Positions 1 through 5,165 of a DNA stretch of 8,304 nt are shown piece by piece. The notes beneath the pieces were generated by a model, which made no database searches, was not told the DNA's origin, and worked only from the letters and a program-made list of their open reading frames with translations. Positions within the stretch are counted from its first letter, which is position 1. Every line of letters begins with the position of its first letter. Source of the DNA: CAYLZO01 sp964387775 (GTDB lineage: Bacteria > Chloroflexota > Anaerolineae > JAAYZQ01); contig CAYLZO010000230.1 of the NCBI GenBank assembly GCA_964387775.1, positions 1-8,304 on the forward strand, given 5' to 3'. Position numbers and translations under genes: made by a program.

Positions 1-174
1 GGCCTTTTGACAGACTGCATCGGTCAAGCCCTGTTCCAAGAGCTGGACAACGTATTCGTCCAGGGGATCGTCTTGGGTACTGCGCTTAAGTCTCAAGTGG
101 AATGGAACCGGCTGCATCGCATCATTGAAGAATGCACTGCGAAGCAGCAGGAAAGCGTCAACTATGAGGTGTGA
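1..174 (+). CDS. Possible C-terminus of a plus-strand gene (alternative to the minus-strand ORF)
   Basis: Plus frame 1 is open from the first base to a TGA at 172-174, giving 57 residues. The last part (VEWNRLHRIIEECTAKQQES) looks like an amphipathic, charged C-terminal helix. Codon-position G+C is about 61/30/67%, and purines in first position (about 60%) are slightly more frequent than for the antisense reading (about 51%), which mildly favours this strand. No family is recognised. If real, it would be the only plus-strand gene here and convergent with the TPR gene, with the hairpin at 332-363 serving both. It is almost exactly antisense to the minus ORF at 1-183, so both are unlikely to be genes. 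Confidence 0.35.
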   Translation, partial: GLLTDCIGQALFQELDNVFVQGIVLGTALKSQVEWNRLHRIIEECTAKQQESVNYEV

Positions 175-183
175 ATGGTTCAT
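1..183 (-). CDS. Hypothetical protein, N-terminal fragment (runs off window edge)
   Basis: The minus strand is open from an ATG at 183 to the window edge: 61 codons starting MNHSHLIVDAFLLLRSAFF and continuing through a charged segment (KRSTQDDPLDEY). I do not recognise the family. In its favour is the upstream layout: an extended -10 promoter on the same strand at 243-271, a predicted start near 236, and a GGAGG about 10 nt before the ATG, all just past the terminator of the TPR gene. G+C by codon position is about 67/30/61%, which looks coding. The opposite strand is also open in the same codon register, so that periodicity cannot separate the two. Base composition is lower in G+C than the neighbouring genes. 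Alternative: the antisense plus-strand C-terminus at 1-174. Confidence 0.45.
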   Translation of the reverse strand, partial: MNHSHLIVDAFLLLRSAFFNDAMQPVPFHLRLKRSTQDDPLDEYVVQLLEQGLTDAVCQKA

Positions 184-242
184 CCTGAGGTAGCCTCCAC
201 AAGGACTGAGATAAGGATTCGCTTCTTTCCGCGCAGCAGGAC

Positions 243-271
243 ATTATACCACTGGCTTGTTAAAAGTACAA
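243..271 (-). promoter_or_regulatory. Sigma-70-type promoter with extended -10
   Basis: On the minus strand a perfect TATAAT (243-248) is preceded by TGG, forming an extended -10 (TGGTATAAT). A 17-nt spacer separates it from TTGTAC (266-271), which matches TTGACA in its first three positions. Predicted transcription start is near 236, reading toward the edge and into the ORF starting at 183. In DNA this GC-rich a perfect extended -10 is unlikely by chance. It lies just past the hairpin that ends the TPR gene, where a promoter for the next gene is expected. Confidence 0.6.
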
Positions 272-331
272 ACACAAGTGGTGATCGCTGCCCATGTCCA
301 GGCCTATTCGAAGCCTGTCCTGATTCAGTGG

Positions 332-363
332 TAAAGCAAGATCCCGATTCTGATCTTGCTTTA
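332..363 (-). terminator. Hairpin terminator overlapping the TPR gene's stop codon
   Basis: TAAAGCAAGATC (332-343) and its exact reverse complement (352-363) form a 12-bp perfect stem with an 8-nt loop. The TAA stop codon of the TPR gene is the outermost part of the stem. There is no long T-run after the stem on the minus strand (CTTTA only). On the plus strand the tail is TTTATT. It is therefore a weak or Rho-assisted terminator or an mRNA 3'-end stabiliser, possibly working in both directions. Confidence 0.55.
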
Positions 364-3300
364 TTCGAGCCTGTCAATCATCTCCTCAGCATCCTGCAGC
401 AAACCTTCGTCCCCGGCCTGGGCCGCCAGCTCGGCGGCTTGCTCGAAAGCGGCCAGGGCCAGGTCGTCCTGTTCCAGTTGGTAGTACGTGATGCCCAGGT
501 TAAAGTGGTAGACGGCCGTCTCGGGCGCCAATTCGACGGCGCGCTGGTACTTCTCTAGTGCTGCCTGGTACTGACCCTGTTCGTAAAGGCTCCGCCCCCA
601 CATATTCCAGTCGGACGCAGATTCGGGGTCCAGCTCGACGGCCCGCTCAAACTCGGGGGCCGCCGCCGCATAGTCGCGCATCAGCACGTAGGCCCAGCCC
701 AGGTTGGAATGGTACAGGCGGATATCGGGGCGAAGCTGGATCGCCTGGCGGTACTTTTCGGCCGCCTCGGCGTAGCGCTCCAGGGCGTAGAGGGCGTTGC
801 CCCACGTGTTATAGTCGCTCGGCCGGTTGGGGTCCAGCCCGGTGGCGCGTTCAAAGGCGGACAGGGATTGTTCGTACTCGCCGGCATTGTACGTCGCCCA
901 GCCCAGGTTGGAAGCATAGAGCGCCTCGCCCGGATCGAGTTCCATCGCCCGCCGGTACTTTTCGGCCGCCTCGGCGTAGCGTTCCTGGTCGTAGAGCGCG
1001 TCGCCCCACTTGTTGTAGGGTGTGGCATAGTACGGGTCCAGGGCCAGGGCTTTTTCGAACTCGGCCTCGGCCGCTTCATATTCGCCCATCTTGCTGTAGG
1101 CGCCGCCCAGGTTGCTGTGCACTACCTCGTCGCCGGGTTGCAGCTCCAGCGACTGCCGGTACTTGGCTGCCGCTTCTTCGTAGCGCGCCAAACCGTAGAG
1201 GGTGTTACCCCACTCGTTATAGACGGCGGCCGGATTGTCGGGAAGGGCCTGCCGGTAGGCGGCGGTCGCCTGCTCCTCGGCGCCGAGCTGGTAGTAGGTC
1301 TCTCCCAGGTCGATGAGATAGTTGTACTCCTCCGGCCTCAGGGCGATGGCCTGTTGGAGCTTGTCGGCCGCTTCCTGGTATCGTCCCTGAGCGTAGAGCA
1401 GCGCCCACCACCGCTGGTAGCACTGGGCACACTTCAGATTGAGATCGATGGCCCGCTGGTAGTGGGCCGCGGCCTCTTCATAGTCGCCCGCGTAGGCGTA
1501 GGCGTCACCCAGGTCCAGGTGGAAGCGGGAGTCGTCCGGCTCCAGGCCGATGGCCTGGAGGTAGTCGTCGATGGGCAGGACGCGGAACTCGGCCGCCTGG
1601 ACCGGCTCCGCCTGGCTTTCGACGACGAGCTCGAGGCGGTAGTCGCCGGCCGGCACGTCGTTGAGGTTGAAGCACTGGCTACCCCAGCCGACGACCGTGT
1701 CGGTGCCCCAACTCGAGTAAAGCGTGTCATCACGATACCAGTCTGAGCGCACAACGGTGCCATCGGGCACCCCGCTGTAGTTGACCATGCCGTGGATCTT
1801 GACCGTGCCCTCGGCAAAAACCGCCGCCGGGGAGACGGGCACGCCCCCGCTGCCACATTCGGTGCCAAAGGCAATGGAGCCAATGATAGACTCGTCACTC
1901 GGGGGCACGACAAAGCCCCCGGTCTGGAGCAACTGGCCGTTGACGTAATACTCCACCTCGTAGCGGCCCACGCGCAGGCCCCGGTCGCCGGGCCACGGGG
2001 GCTCCATCGGGTGCTGCCACACCCCGGACGGGGCGCCCTCCCAGACGAGGTCCTCGCCCATGGTCGGCAGGGGCTCGTCCAGTCCGGGCTCGTCGGACCA
2101 CTGCCACCGGACCCGGCGGGAGACGACGGCCTCAGCGGGCAGATTCTCAAACGAGAGGGCGGCCACGACAGACGTGTCCCCTCGGGCAAAGGCATCGTCC
2201 TGGCCCAGCAGTTGGCCGGCGCGGCCCACGTAGCGGCCAAAGGTGAGGGGCGTGAGGCTGGCGCCCGTCCCCTCCATCCCGGGCCGGCCCGCAACCTCCA
2301 GGGCGACGAGGCCCTCCTTGAGGCGCTGCCGGGCGGCCCCGGCGGCGGCGCGCAGGCCGGCCCGGTCCGCCACCTGGCTGAGGTCCGGCTCGGCCTGGAA
2401 ACCGGCTTGCCTGTCGAGGGCGGCGATGAGCCGATCCAGGTCGTTGACCGATTCGCGCAGATAGAGGTGGCTCCACGACGTGGGCAGCAGAGACTCCGGG
2501 TCGGCGGCCATGGTCAGGGCCAACTCGTATTGGGCCGTGGCCGCTTCGCTATCCCCGGCGGCCAACTGGGCCGTGGCGATGTTGAGCACCACGGGCAGCA
2601 GGTTGGGGTCCAGCTCCAGGGCGCGCCGGCTGGCCGCTATCGACGACTCGTAGTTGCCCAGCAAATAGTGGGACCAACCCAACTCCCAATAGGCGCTGGC
2701 CGACTCGTGGCCGTGGGCAATGGCCAGCTCAAAATCTGCCACGGCCGCCGCATAGTCCTCGGCGCGGAGGTTGGCCTTGCCCCGCTCGGCGTAGACGTTG
2801 GCGTACGGGGGATAAGCGGCTGCGGCGGTGTCAAAGGAGGCCACCGCTCCCTCGTAATCGGCCAGCCAGGAGAGGCCCACGCCCTCGGCGTAGGCCTCGA
2901 TGGCCGCGTCGGGAACGGCGGGCACGGGGCGCAGGGTGAGGTTCACCGTGCCAACCCCTGAGAGGACGACGAGGATGCTGCCGACGACGACGAACAGGTA
3001 ACGCAGGTCCCCCTTGAGGGTGGTGGACAGGCCGTAGAGAAAGAGGCCCACGGCGATGATGGTCAGCACGGTGACATAGCCGTCGGCTTTGCTGTTCCAG
3101 ATGCTGGCTCGCTCGATGGCAAAGGCCCGTCTTTCCAAGAGTTCGGTGGTCTCGACCAGGGTGGTGTCCACGTGGTAGGCGCCCAGGTCCACCCACTGGG
3201 TCTGCGTCATCGTCTCGCCGTGAAAGTAGGGTTCGCTCTCGTCGAGCAGGGGCGTCTGCGGCTCGATCAGGTTCATGACGTGCTCGGCCCGGACAGCCAG

Positions 3301-3618
3301 CGGCTCGTCGTAGCCCTCGGCCTGGGTGTGGCGCTCCTGCCACTCGTCCCAGGTCGAATAGAGGTAAAAGTCGTGATTCTCCCGCTGGCGGCTGCTCATC
3401 TCGTTGCCCAGGGCGTCCATGGCCAGCGCCTGGCCCTCGCGGACGGCGGCCGCATAGCCGTTGTCGGCCCAGGTCTCCAGGTAGGCCACCAGCCCGCCAT
3501 AGACCGTCACCAGGGCAATGAGGGCCACCACCACGTCGTTGAAGTGATCGTCCATCCAGCGCAGCCAGCGGGGCTTCTGCCAACGGAATTTGCGGGATTT
3601 TTGCGGGTTTTCGGCCAT
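361..3618 (-). CDS. Large membrane-anchored TPR protein with two internal beta-domains
   Basis: 1085 residues. The N-terminus is basic (to ~20), followed by TM1 (~28-48), a 130-residue loop, and TM2 (~181-197) and TM3 (~206-228) joined by a short KGDLR turn. By the positive-inside rule the N-terminus and turn are cytoplasmic, so the rest would lie outside the membrane. Residues ~243-373 hold about four TPRs. Residues ~490-575 and ~576-680 are two beta-rich segments that look like tandem copies of one Ig-like fold (each has an RxxW motif and ends GxYxxExxV...FxV). Residues ~695-1068 hold about eleven TPRs, the last eight arranged as four 68-residue pairs. TPRs bind partner proteins, so an envelope scaffold role is inferred; no catalytic motif is seen. 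The ATG has AGGAGG 6 nt upstream. It sits 11 nt after the zinc-ribbon gene and is probably translated with it. Specific function unknown. Confidence 0.92.
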   Translation of the reverse strand: MAENPQKSRKFRWQKPRWLRWMDDHFNDVVVALIALVTVYGGLVAYLETWADNGYAAAVREGQALAMDALGNEMSSRQRENHDFYLYSTWDEWQERHTQAEGYDEPLAVRAEHVMNLIEPQTPLLDESEPYFHGETMTQTQWVDLGAYHVDTTLVETTELLERRAFAIERASIWNSKADGYVTVLTIIAVGLFLYGLSTTLKGDLRYLFVVVGSILVVLSGVGTVNLTLRPVPAVPDAAIEAYAEGVGLSWLADYEGAVASFDTAAAAYPPYANVYAERGKANLRAEDYAAAVADFELAIAHGHESASAYWELGWSHYLLGNYESSIAASRRALELDPNLLPVVLNIATAQLAAGDSEAATAQYELALTMAADPESLLPTSWSHLYLRESVNDLDRLIAALDRQAGFQAEPDLSQVADRAGLRAAAGAARQRLKEGLVALEVAGRPGMEGTGASLTPLTFGRYVGRAGQLLGQDDAFARGDTSVVAALSFENLPAEAVVSRRVRWQWSDEPGLDEPLPTMGEDLVWEGAPSGVWQHPMEPPWPGDRGLRVGRYEVEYYVNGQLLQTGGFVVPPSDESIIGSIAFGTECGSGGVPVSPAAVFAEGTVKIHGMVNYSGVPDGTVVRSDWYRDDTLYSSWGTDTVVGWGSQCFNLNDVPAGDYRLELVVESQAEPVQAAEFRVLPIDDYLQAIGLEPDDSRFHLDLGDAYAYAGDYEEAAAHYQRAIDLNLKCAQCYQRWWALLYAQGRYQEAADKLQQAIALRPEEYNYLIDLGETYYQLGAEEQATAAYRQALPDNPAAVYNEWGNTLYGLARYEEAAAKYRQSLELQPGDEVVHSNLGGAYSKMGEYEAAEAEFEKALALDPYYATPYNKWGDALYDQERYAEAAEKYRRAMELDPGEALYASNLGWATYNAGEYEQSLSAFERATGLDPNRPSDYNTWGNALYALERYAEAAEKYRQAIQLRPDIRLYHSNLGWAYVLMRDYAAAAPEFERAVELDPESASDWNMWGRSLYEQGQYQAALEKYQRAVELAPETAVYHFNLGITYYQLEQDDLALAAFEQAAELAAQAGDEGLLQDAEEMIDRLE
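415..1230 (-). repeat. Four tandem 204-bp units encoding paired TPRs
   Basis: The C-terminal TPRs repeat with a period of 204 bp (68 residues = two TPRs). The tyrosine of the conserved KYRQ-type motif recurs at residues 820, 888, 956 and 1024, its codon starting at plus-strand positions 1159, 955, 751 and 547. Units 2 and 3 still share an identical 29-bp stretch (749-777 and 953-981). Within each unit the first TPR carries YNxWGxxLY...YxxAxxKYxxxxxL and the second SNLGxxY...FExAxxLD. This indicates duplication of a two-TPR block, not single-TPR expansion. Confidence 0.85.
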
Positions 3619-3632
3619 GCGACGCCTCCTCA
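3619..3632 (-). promoter_or_regulatory. RBS overlapping upstream stop codon
   Basis: AGGAGG (3625-3630, minus strand) lies 6 nt before the TPR gene ATG and shares its first A with the TGA stop (3630-3632) of the zinc-ribbon gene. A ribosome terminating on the first gene would sit on the second gene's RBS, favouring coupled translation of the two membrane proteins. Confidence 0.8.
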
Positions 3633-4373
3633 GACAATCACGAACTCGATGACGACCATGGCAACCAGGGCTACGACAAAGATCACGCTGCCCAGCCCGA
3701 CGAACAGGTACTTGATCCGATGGGTGACGACCTCGGCCAGGGAGTAGAAAAAGAGGGCGACGGCCAGCACAAAGGCGACGATCATAAAGCGCAACACCCG
3801 GGTCCGCAGCCGATCCGCCTCGGCAAAGTGTCCCTCGCGGTTGAAATCGGACTCCAAGGCCCGGTGGGCGATGCTGATGTCGAGGGCGGCCTGTTCGTCG
3901 TAGCTGCCATCGGGTTGGAGGTGCTCGGGCCGGAGAAAGATCTTGTCCCAGTAGGTTTCGGCCACAAAGGTCTCGGTCCAGGCCTCGTCCCAGAGCTCGC
4001 TGCGGACGGGATCGTCGGTGGGGTATTGATCCCGCTGCTCGATGAGGCCCCGGCTGAGCTGGTCGTGAATGCGCACCTGGAGGTAGGCGCCCAGGTCGCG
4101 ATAGAGTTCCGCCTCGCTGGCGACGCGGGCCTGGTGGATGTTCATGCTGCTGACGATGCCGGCCACGTCGGCGTCGGCGGCCTCACCGGCAGCAATGGTG
4201 ATGCGATAGGCCAGCACCGCCCCGGCGATGGAGACGATGGCGATGAGAAAGGCCACGATGATCTTGAAGAGATCCGAGCCCCCTGTTCCCTCCACGCCGG
4301 GGAGCGATTCGCCACACTCGTGGCAATATTTGGCGCCCTGGGGGACCTCCGTCTCACAGTTTGGACAGTTCAT
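3630..4373 (-). CDS. Zinc-ribbon membrane protein with three transmembrane helices
   Basis: 247 residues from the ATG at 4373. The N-terminus is a zinc ribbon with Cys3, Cys6, Cys17 and Cys20 (CPNC...CHEC), of the small ribbon type common at the start of bacterial membrane proteins. TM1 is at ~36-56, a charged mainly helical loop spans ~60-195, and TM2 (~196-213) and TM3 (~221-245) are joined by a short basic turn. The protein ends right after TM3. The membrane part matches the N-terminal module of the adjacent TPR protein: 11 of 29 residues are identical between 207-235 here and 192-220 there, with the same loop length class. The ribbon should be cytoplasmic and the loop outside. An in-frame ATG at 4448 exists, but its extra 25 codons cross the palindrome at 4411-4432, whereas 4373 has a good RBS and starts directly at the ribbon. 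Function unknown; likely partner of the TPR protein. Confidence 0.88.
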   Translation of the reverse strand: MNCPNCETEVPQGAKYCHECGESLPGVEGTGGSDLFKIIVAFLIAIVSIAGAVLAYRITIAAGEAADADVAGIVSSMNIHQARVASEAELYRDLGAYLQVRIHDQLSRGLIEQRDQYPTDDPVRSELWDEAWTETFVAETYWDKIFLRPEHLQPDGSYDEQAALDISIAHRALESDFNREGHFAEADRLRTRVLRFMIVAFVLAVALFFYSLAEVVTHRIKYLFVGLGSVIFVVALVAMVVIEFVIV

Positions 4374-4380
4374 GCTTCTA

Positions 4381-4390
4381 CCCTCTCTCT
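4381..4390 (-). promoter_or_regulatory. Purine-rich RBS that sets the start of the zinc-ribbon gene
   Basis: AGAGAGAGGG ends 7 nt before the ATG at 4373 on the minus strand. No comparable site precedes the upstream in-frame ATG at 4448, whose surroundings are the T-tract of the terminator. Confidence 0.6.
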
Positions 4391-4410
4391 CAACCCTATC
4401 TATCCTGGTT

Positions 4411-4432
4411 GGGGCGACCGGCCGGTCGCCCC
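4411..4432. repeat. Perfect 22-bp palindrome (REP-like)
   Basis: GGGGCGACCG followed by GCCGGTCGCCCC reads identically on both strands. It lies in the presumed 5' leader of the zinc-ribbon/TPR operon, 38 nt upstream of the ATG. From memory, similar GGGGCGACC...GGTCGCCCC palindromes recur between genes in Chloroflexota and cyanobacteria and give spurious GDRPVAPT peptides when translated, as here. It could be a dispersed REP-like element, an operator for a dimeric regulator, or an mRNA hairpin. Confidence 0.6.
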
Positions 4433-4446
4433 TATTCTTGTCGATC

Positions 4447-4478
4447 AAAAAGCCCGCCCTGCAGGCGCAGGACGGGCT
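4447..4478 (-). terminator. Rho-independent terminator
   Basis: On the minus strand AGCCCGTCCTGC (4478-4467), a GCCT loop and GCAGGGCGGGCT (4462-4451) form a 12-bp stem with a single G-T wobble, followed by a run of T (4451-4447). On the plus strand the wobble becomes a C-A mismatch, so the minus orientation is the intended one. It can end transcripts from the ferredoxin gene and from the promoter at 4551-4579. The next gene downstream is the zinc-ribbon/TPR operon. Confidence 0.88.
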
Positions 4479-4544
4479 CTTTGGCTACGACGTCCCCTCA
4501 CGGTGCCCGCACGGGCCGGACGATCTCGGCCAGCGGCCCGGTCG
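4447..4544 (-). ncRNA. Candidate ~98-nt small RNA or attenuator leader
   Basis: The promoter at 4551-4579 should start transcription near 4544, and the terminator ends at 4447, giving a discrete GC-rich RNA without a convincing ORF. Internal pairings compete. On the plus strand CGGGCC (4512-4517) pairs with GGCCCG (4535-4540), while GCCC (4505-4508) pairs with GGGC (4513-4516) using the same bases. The segment at 4505-4510 can also pair with the first arm of the terminator (4472-4477), an antiterminator-like option. I see no clear promoter between the terminator and the zinc-ribbon gene, so read-through control of that operon is plausible. No known riboswitch family is recognised. Confidence 0.35.
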
Positions 4545-4550
4545 GGCGTA

Positions 4551-4579
4551 ATTATAGCATCGTTGTCATCAGAAAGCAA
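4551..4579 (-). promoter_or_regulatory. Sigma-70-type promoter with extended -10
   Basis: A perfect TATAAT on the minus strand (4551-4556) is preceded by TGC, giving TGCTATAAT, with a 17-nt spacer to TTGCTT (4574-4579; three of six matches to TTGACA). It lies 25 nt past the ferredoxin stop codon and points at the terminator and then the zinc-ribbon/TPR operon. Its layout matches the promoter at 243-271 (same spacer length, extended -10, weak -35). Confidence 0.65.
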
Positions 4580-4603
4580 GCCCTTTTAGGCTGGTCGGCA
4601 CTC

Positions 4604-4987
4604 TCACCCGTGGATGAGGCCGGGCAAACAGCGGGTACAGACCCATAGGCTGTGGCCCTGGGTGCGCACCGGCAGGAGCACGGCCCGCTGCTCGCCGCTT
4701 CCGCAGCGGAAGCAGGTCTGCTCGATGTAGAGTGTGCCCCGCTCCTCTTCGCGGACCTTGACGGCGGCCTCGTCAAAGGGCACCGTCTCGCGCGTCTCGA
4801 CGGTGAGCGCCCCCGTGGGGCACACCGACAGGCAAAAACCGGCCCCGTCGCACAATTCCTCGCTGAGGACCCGGGCCTTGCCGTTCACGATCTCGATGGC
4901 CCCCTCGGCGCAAGGGGTGACGCACAAGCCACAGCCGTTACACAGCGCCTCGTCAATCTTGACGATCTGTCTGACTACCGTTTCCAT
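4604..4987 (-). CDS. Clostridial-type ferredoxin with C-terminal CxxC/CxxC domain
   Basis: 127 residues; a soluble electron carrier by family. Motif 1 is CNGCGLCVTPC (Cys16, 19, 22, 26), a full [4Fe-4S] set. Motif 2 is CDGAGFCLSVCP (Cys46, 52, 56), where the usual middle Cys is Ala49. That leaves three cysteines for the second cluster, so it may be a [3Fe-4S] or a site-differentiated [4Fe-4S]. From memory a CDGxGxC second motif is typical of a ferredoxin family of strict anaerobes, so this is probably family-normal. Residues ~90-127 add CFRC (92, 95) and CTRC (117, 120), a probable zinc-ribbon or rubredoxin-like knuckle. The ATG has GGAG 8 nt upstream. It is followed by the terminator at 4447-4478. 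The electron partner is not visible here. Confidence 0.88.
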   Translation of the reverse strand: METVVRQIVKIDEALCNGCGLCVTPCAEGAIEIVNGKARVLSEELCDGAGFCLSVCPTGALTVETRETVPFDEAAVKVREEERGTLYIEQTCFRCGSGEQRAVLLPVRTQGHSLWVCTRCLPGLIHG

Positions 4988-5016
4988 TTCCCTATCTCCT
5001 CAATTTCAGTTTTTGT

Positions 5017-5088
5017 TCCCTGACTGTAACCGTTCCCCCCTCCCCCAGCCCCTCCCCCAAGGGAGGGGTGAACGGCTATCCCTGACTG
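5017..5088. repeat. ~52-bp palindromic element flanked by 10-bp direct repeats (MITE/REP-like)
   Basis: TCCCTGACTG occurs at 5017-5026 and again at 5079-5088. The 52 bp between them begin TAACCGTTCCCCCCTCCC and end GGGAGGGGTGAACGGCTA, terminal inverted repeats matching at 16 of 18 positions. A tight inner hairpin pairs 5049-5056 with 5061-5068 around CCAA. Inverted ends inside a perfect direct repeat are the shape of an inserted miniature element with target duplication. From memory the CCCCTCCCCCAAGGGAGGGG core is widespread between genes in many bacteria. Confidence 0.6.
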
Positions 5089-5097
5089 AACGGCAGA

Positions 5098-5139
5098 CTG
5101 TTAGCCGGACGCTGTTAGCCGGACGCTGTTAGCCGGACG
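5098..5139. repeat. Three perfect 14-bp tandem repeats
   Basis: CTGTTAGCCGGACG is repeated exactly three times (5098-5111, 5112-5125, 5126-5139), followed by a partial CT. It is non-coding, 27 bp past the methyltransferase stop and next to the palindromic element at 5017-5088. Fourteen is not a multiple of three, consistent with non-coding sequence. It may be a slippage-prone tract or a set of binding sites. Confidence 0.85.
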
Positions 5140-5165
5140 CTCTTTGCCCAATTGAGCCATTCAAA

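Noticed and set aside
180..377. Minus-strand open frame of 65 codons after the TPR gene
   Set aside because: Starts inside the TPR gene, crosses the terminator and the promoter at 243-271; no usable RBS.
302..377. Near-duplicate of the TPR gene's end (TATTCGAAGCCTGTC versus TATTCGAGCCTGTC)
   Set aside because: Only about 14 bases with an indel; too short to argue for a duplication.
175..558. Plus-strand open frame of 127 codons
   Set aside because: Runs through the terminator hairpin and into the antisense of the TPR repeats; no family resemblance.
709..1746. 345-codon open frame on the plus strand
   Set aside because: It is antisense to the TPR gene, in which the repeats keep the complementary frame open; the product is repetitive V/G/R-rich sequence without domains, and there is no RBS.
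1792..2961. 389-codon open frame on the plus strand
   Set aside because: Antisense shadow of the TPR gene in GC-rich DNA; composition (G, R, H, A) is not protein-like.
4374..4448. Upstream start for the zinc-ribbon gene (25 extra residues)
   Set aside because: The extension translates the 22-bp palindrome and lies on the terminator tail; the start at 4373 has an RBS and begins at the zinc ribbon.
5098..5139. Tandem repeats as a CRISPR array
   Set aside because: Units are 14 bp and directly adjacent, with no spacers and no cas genes nearby.
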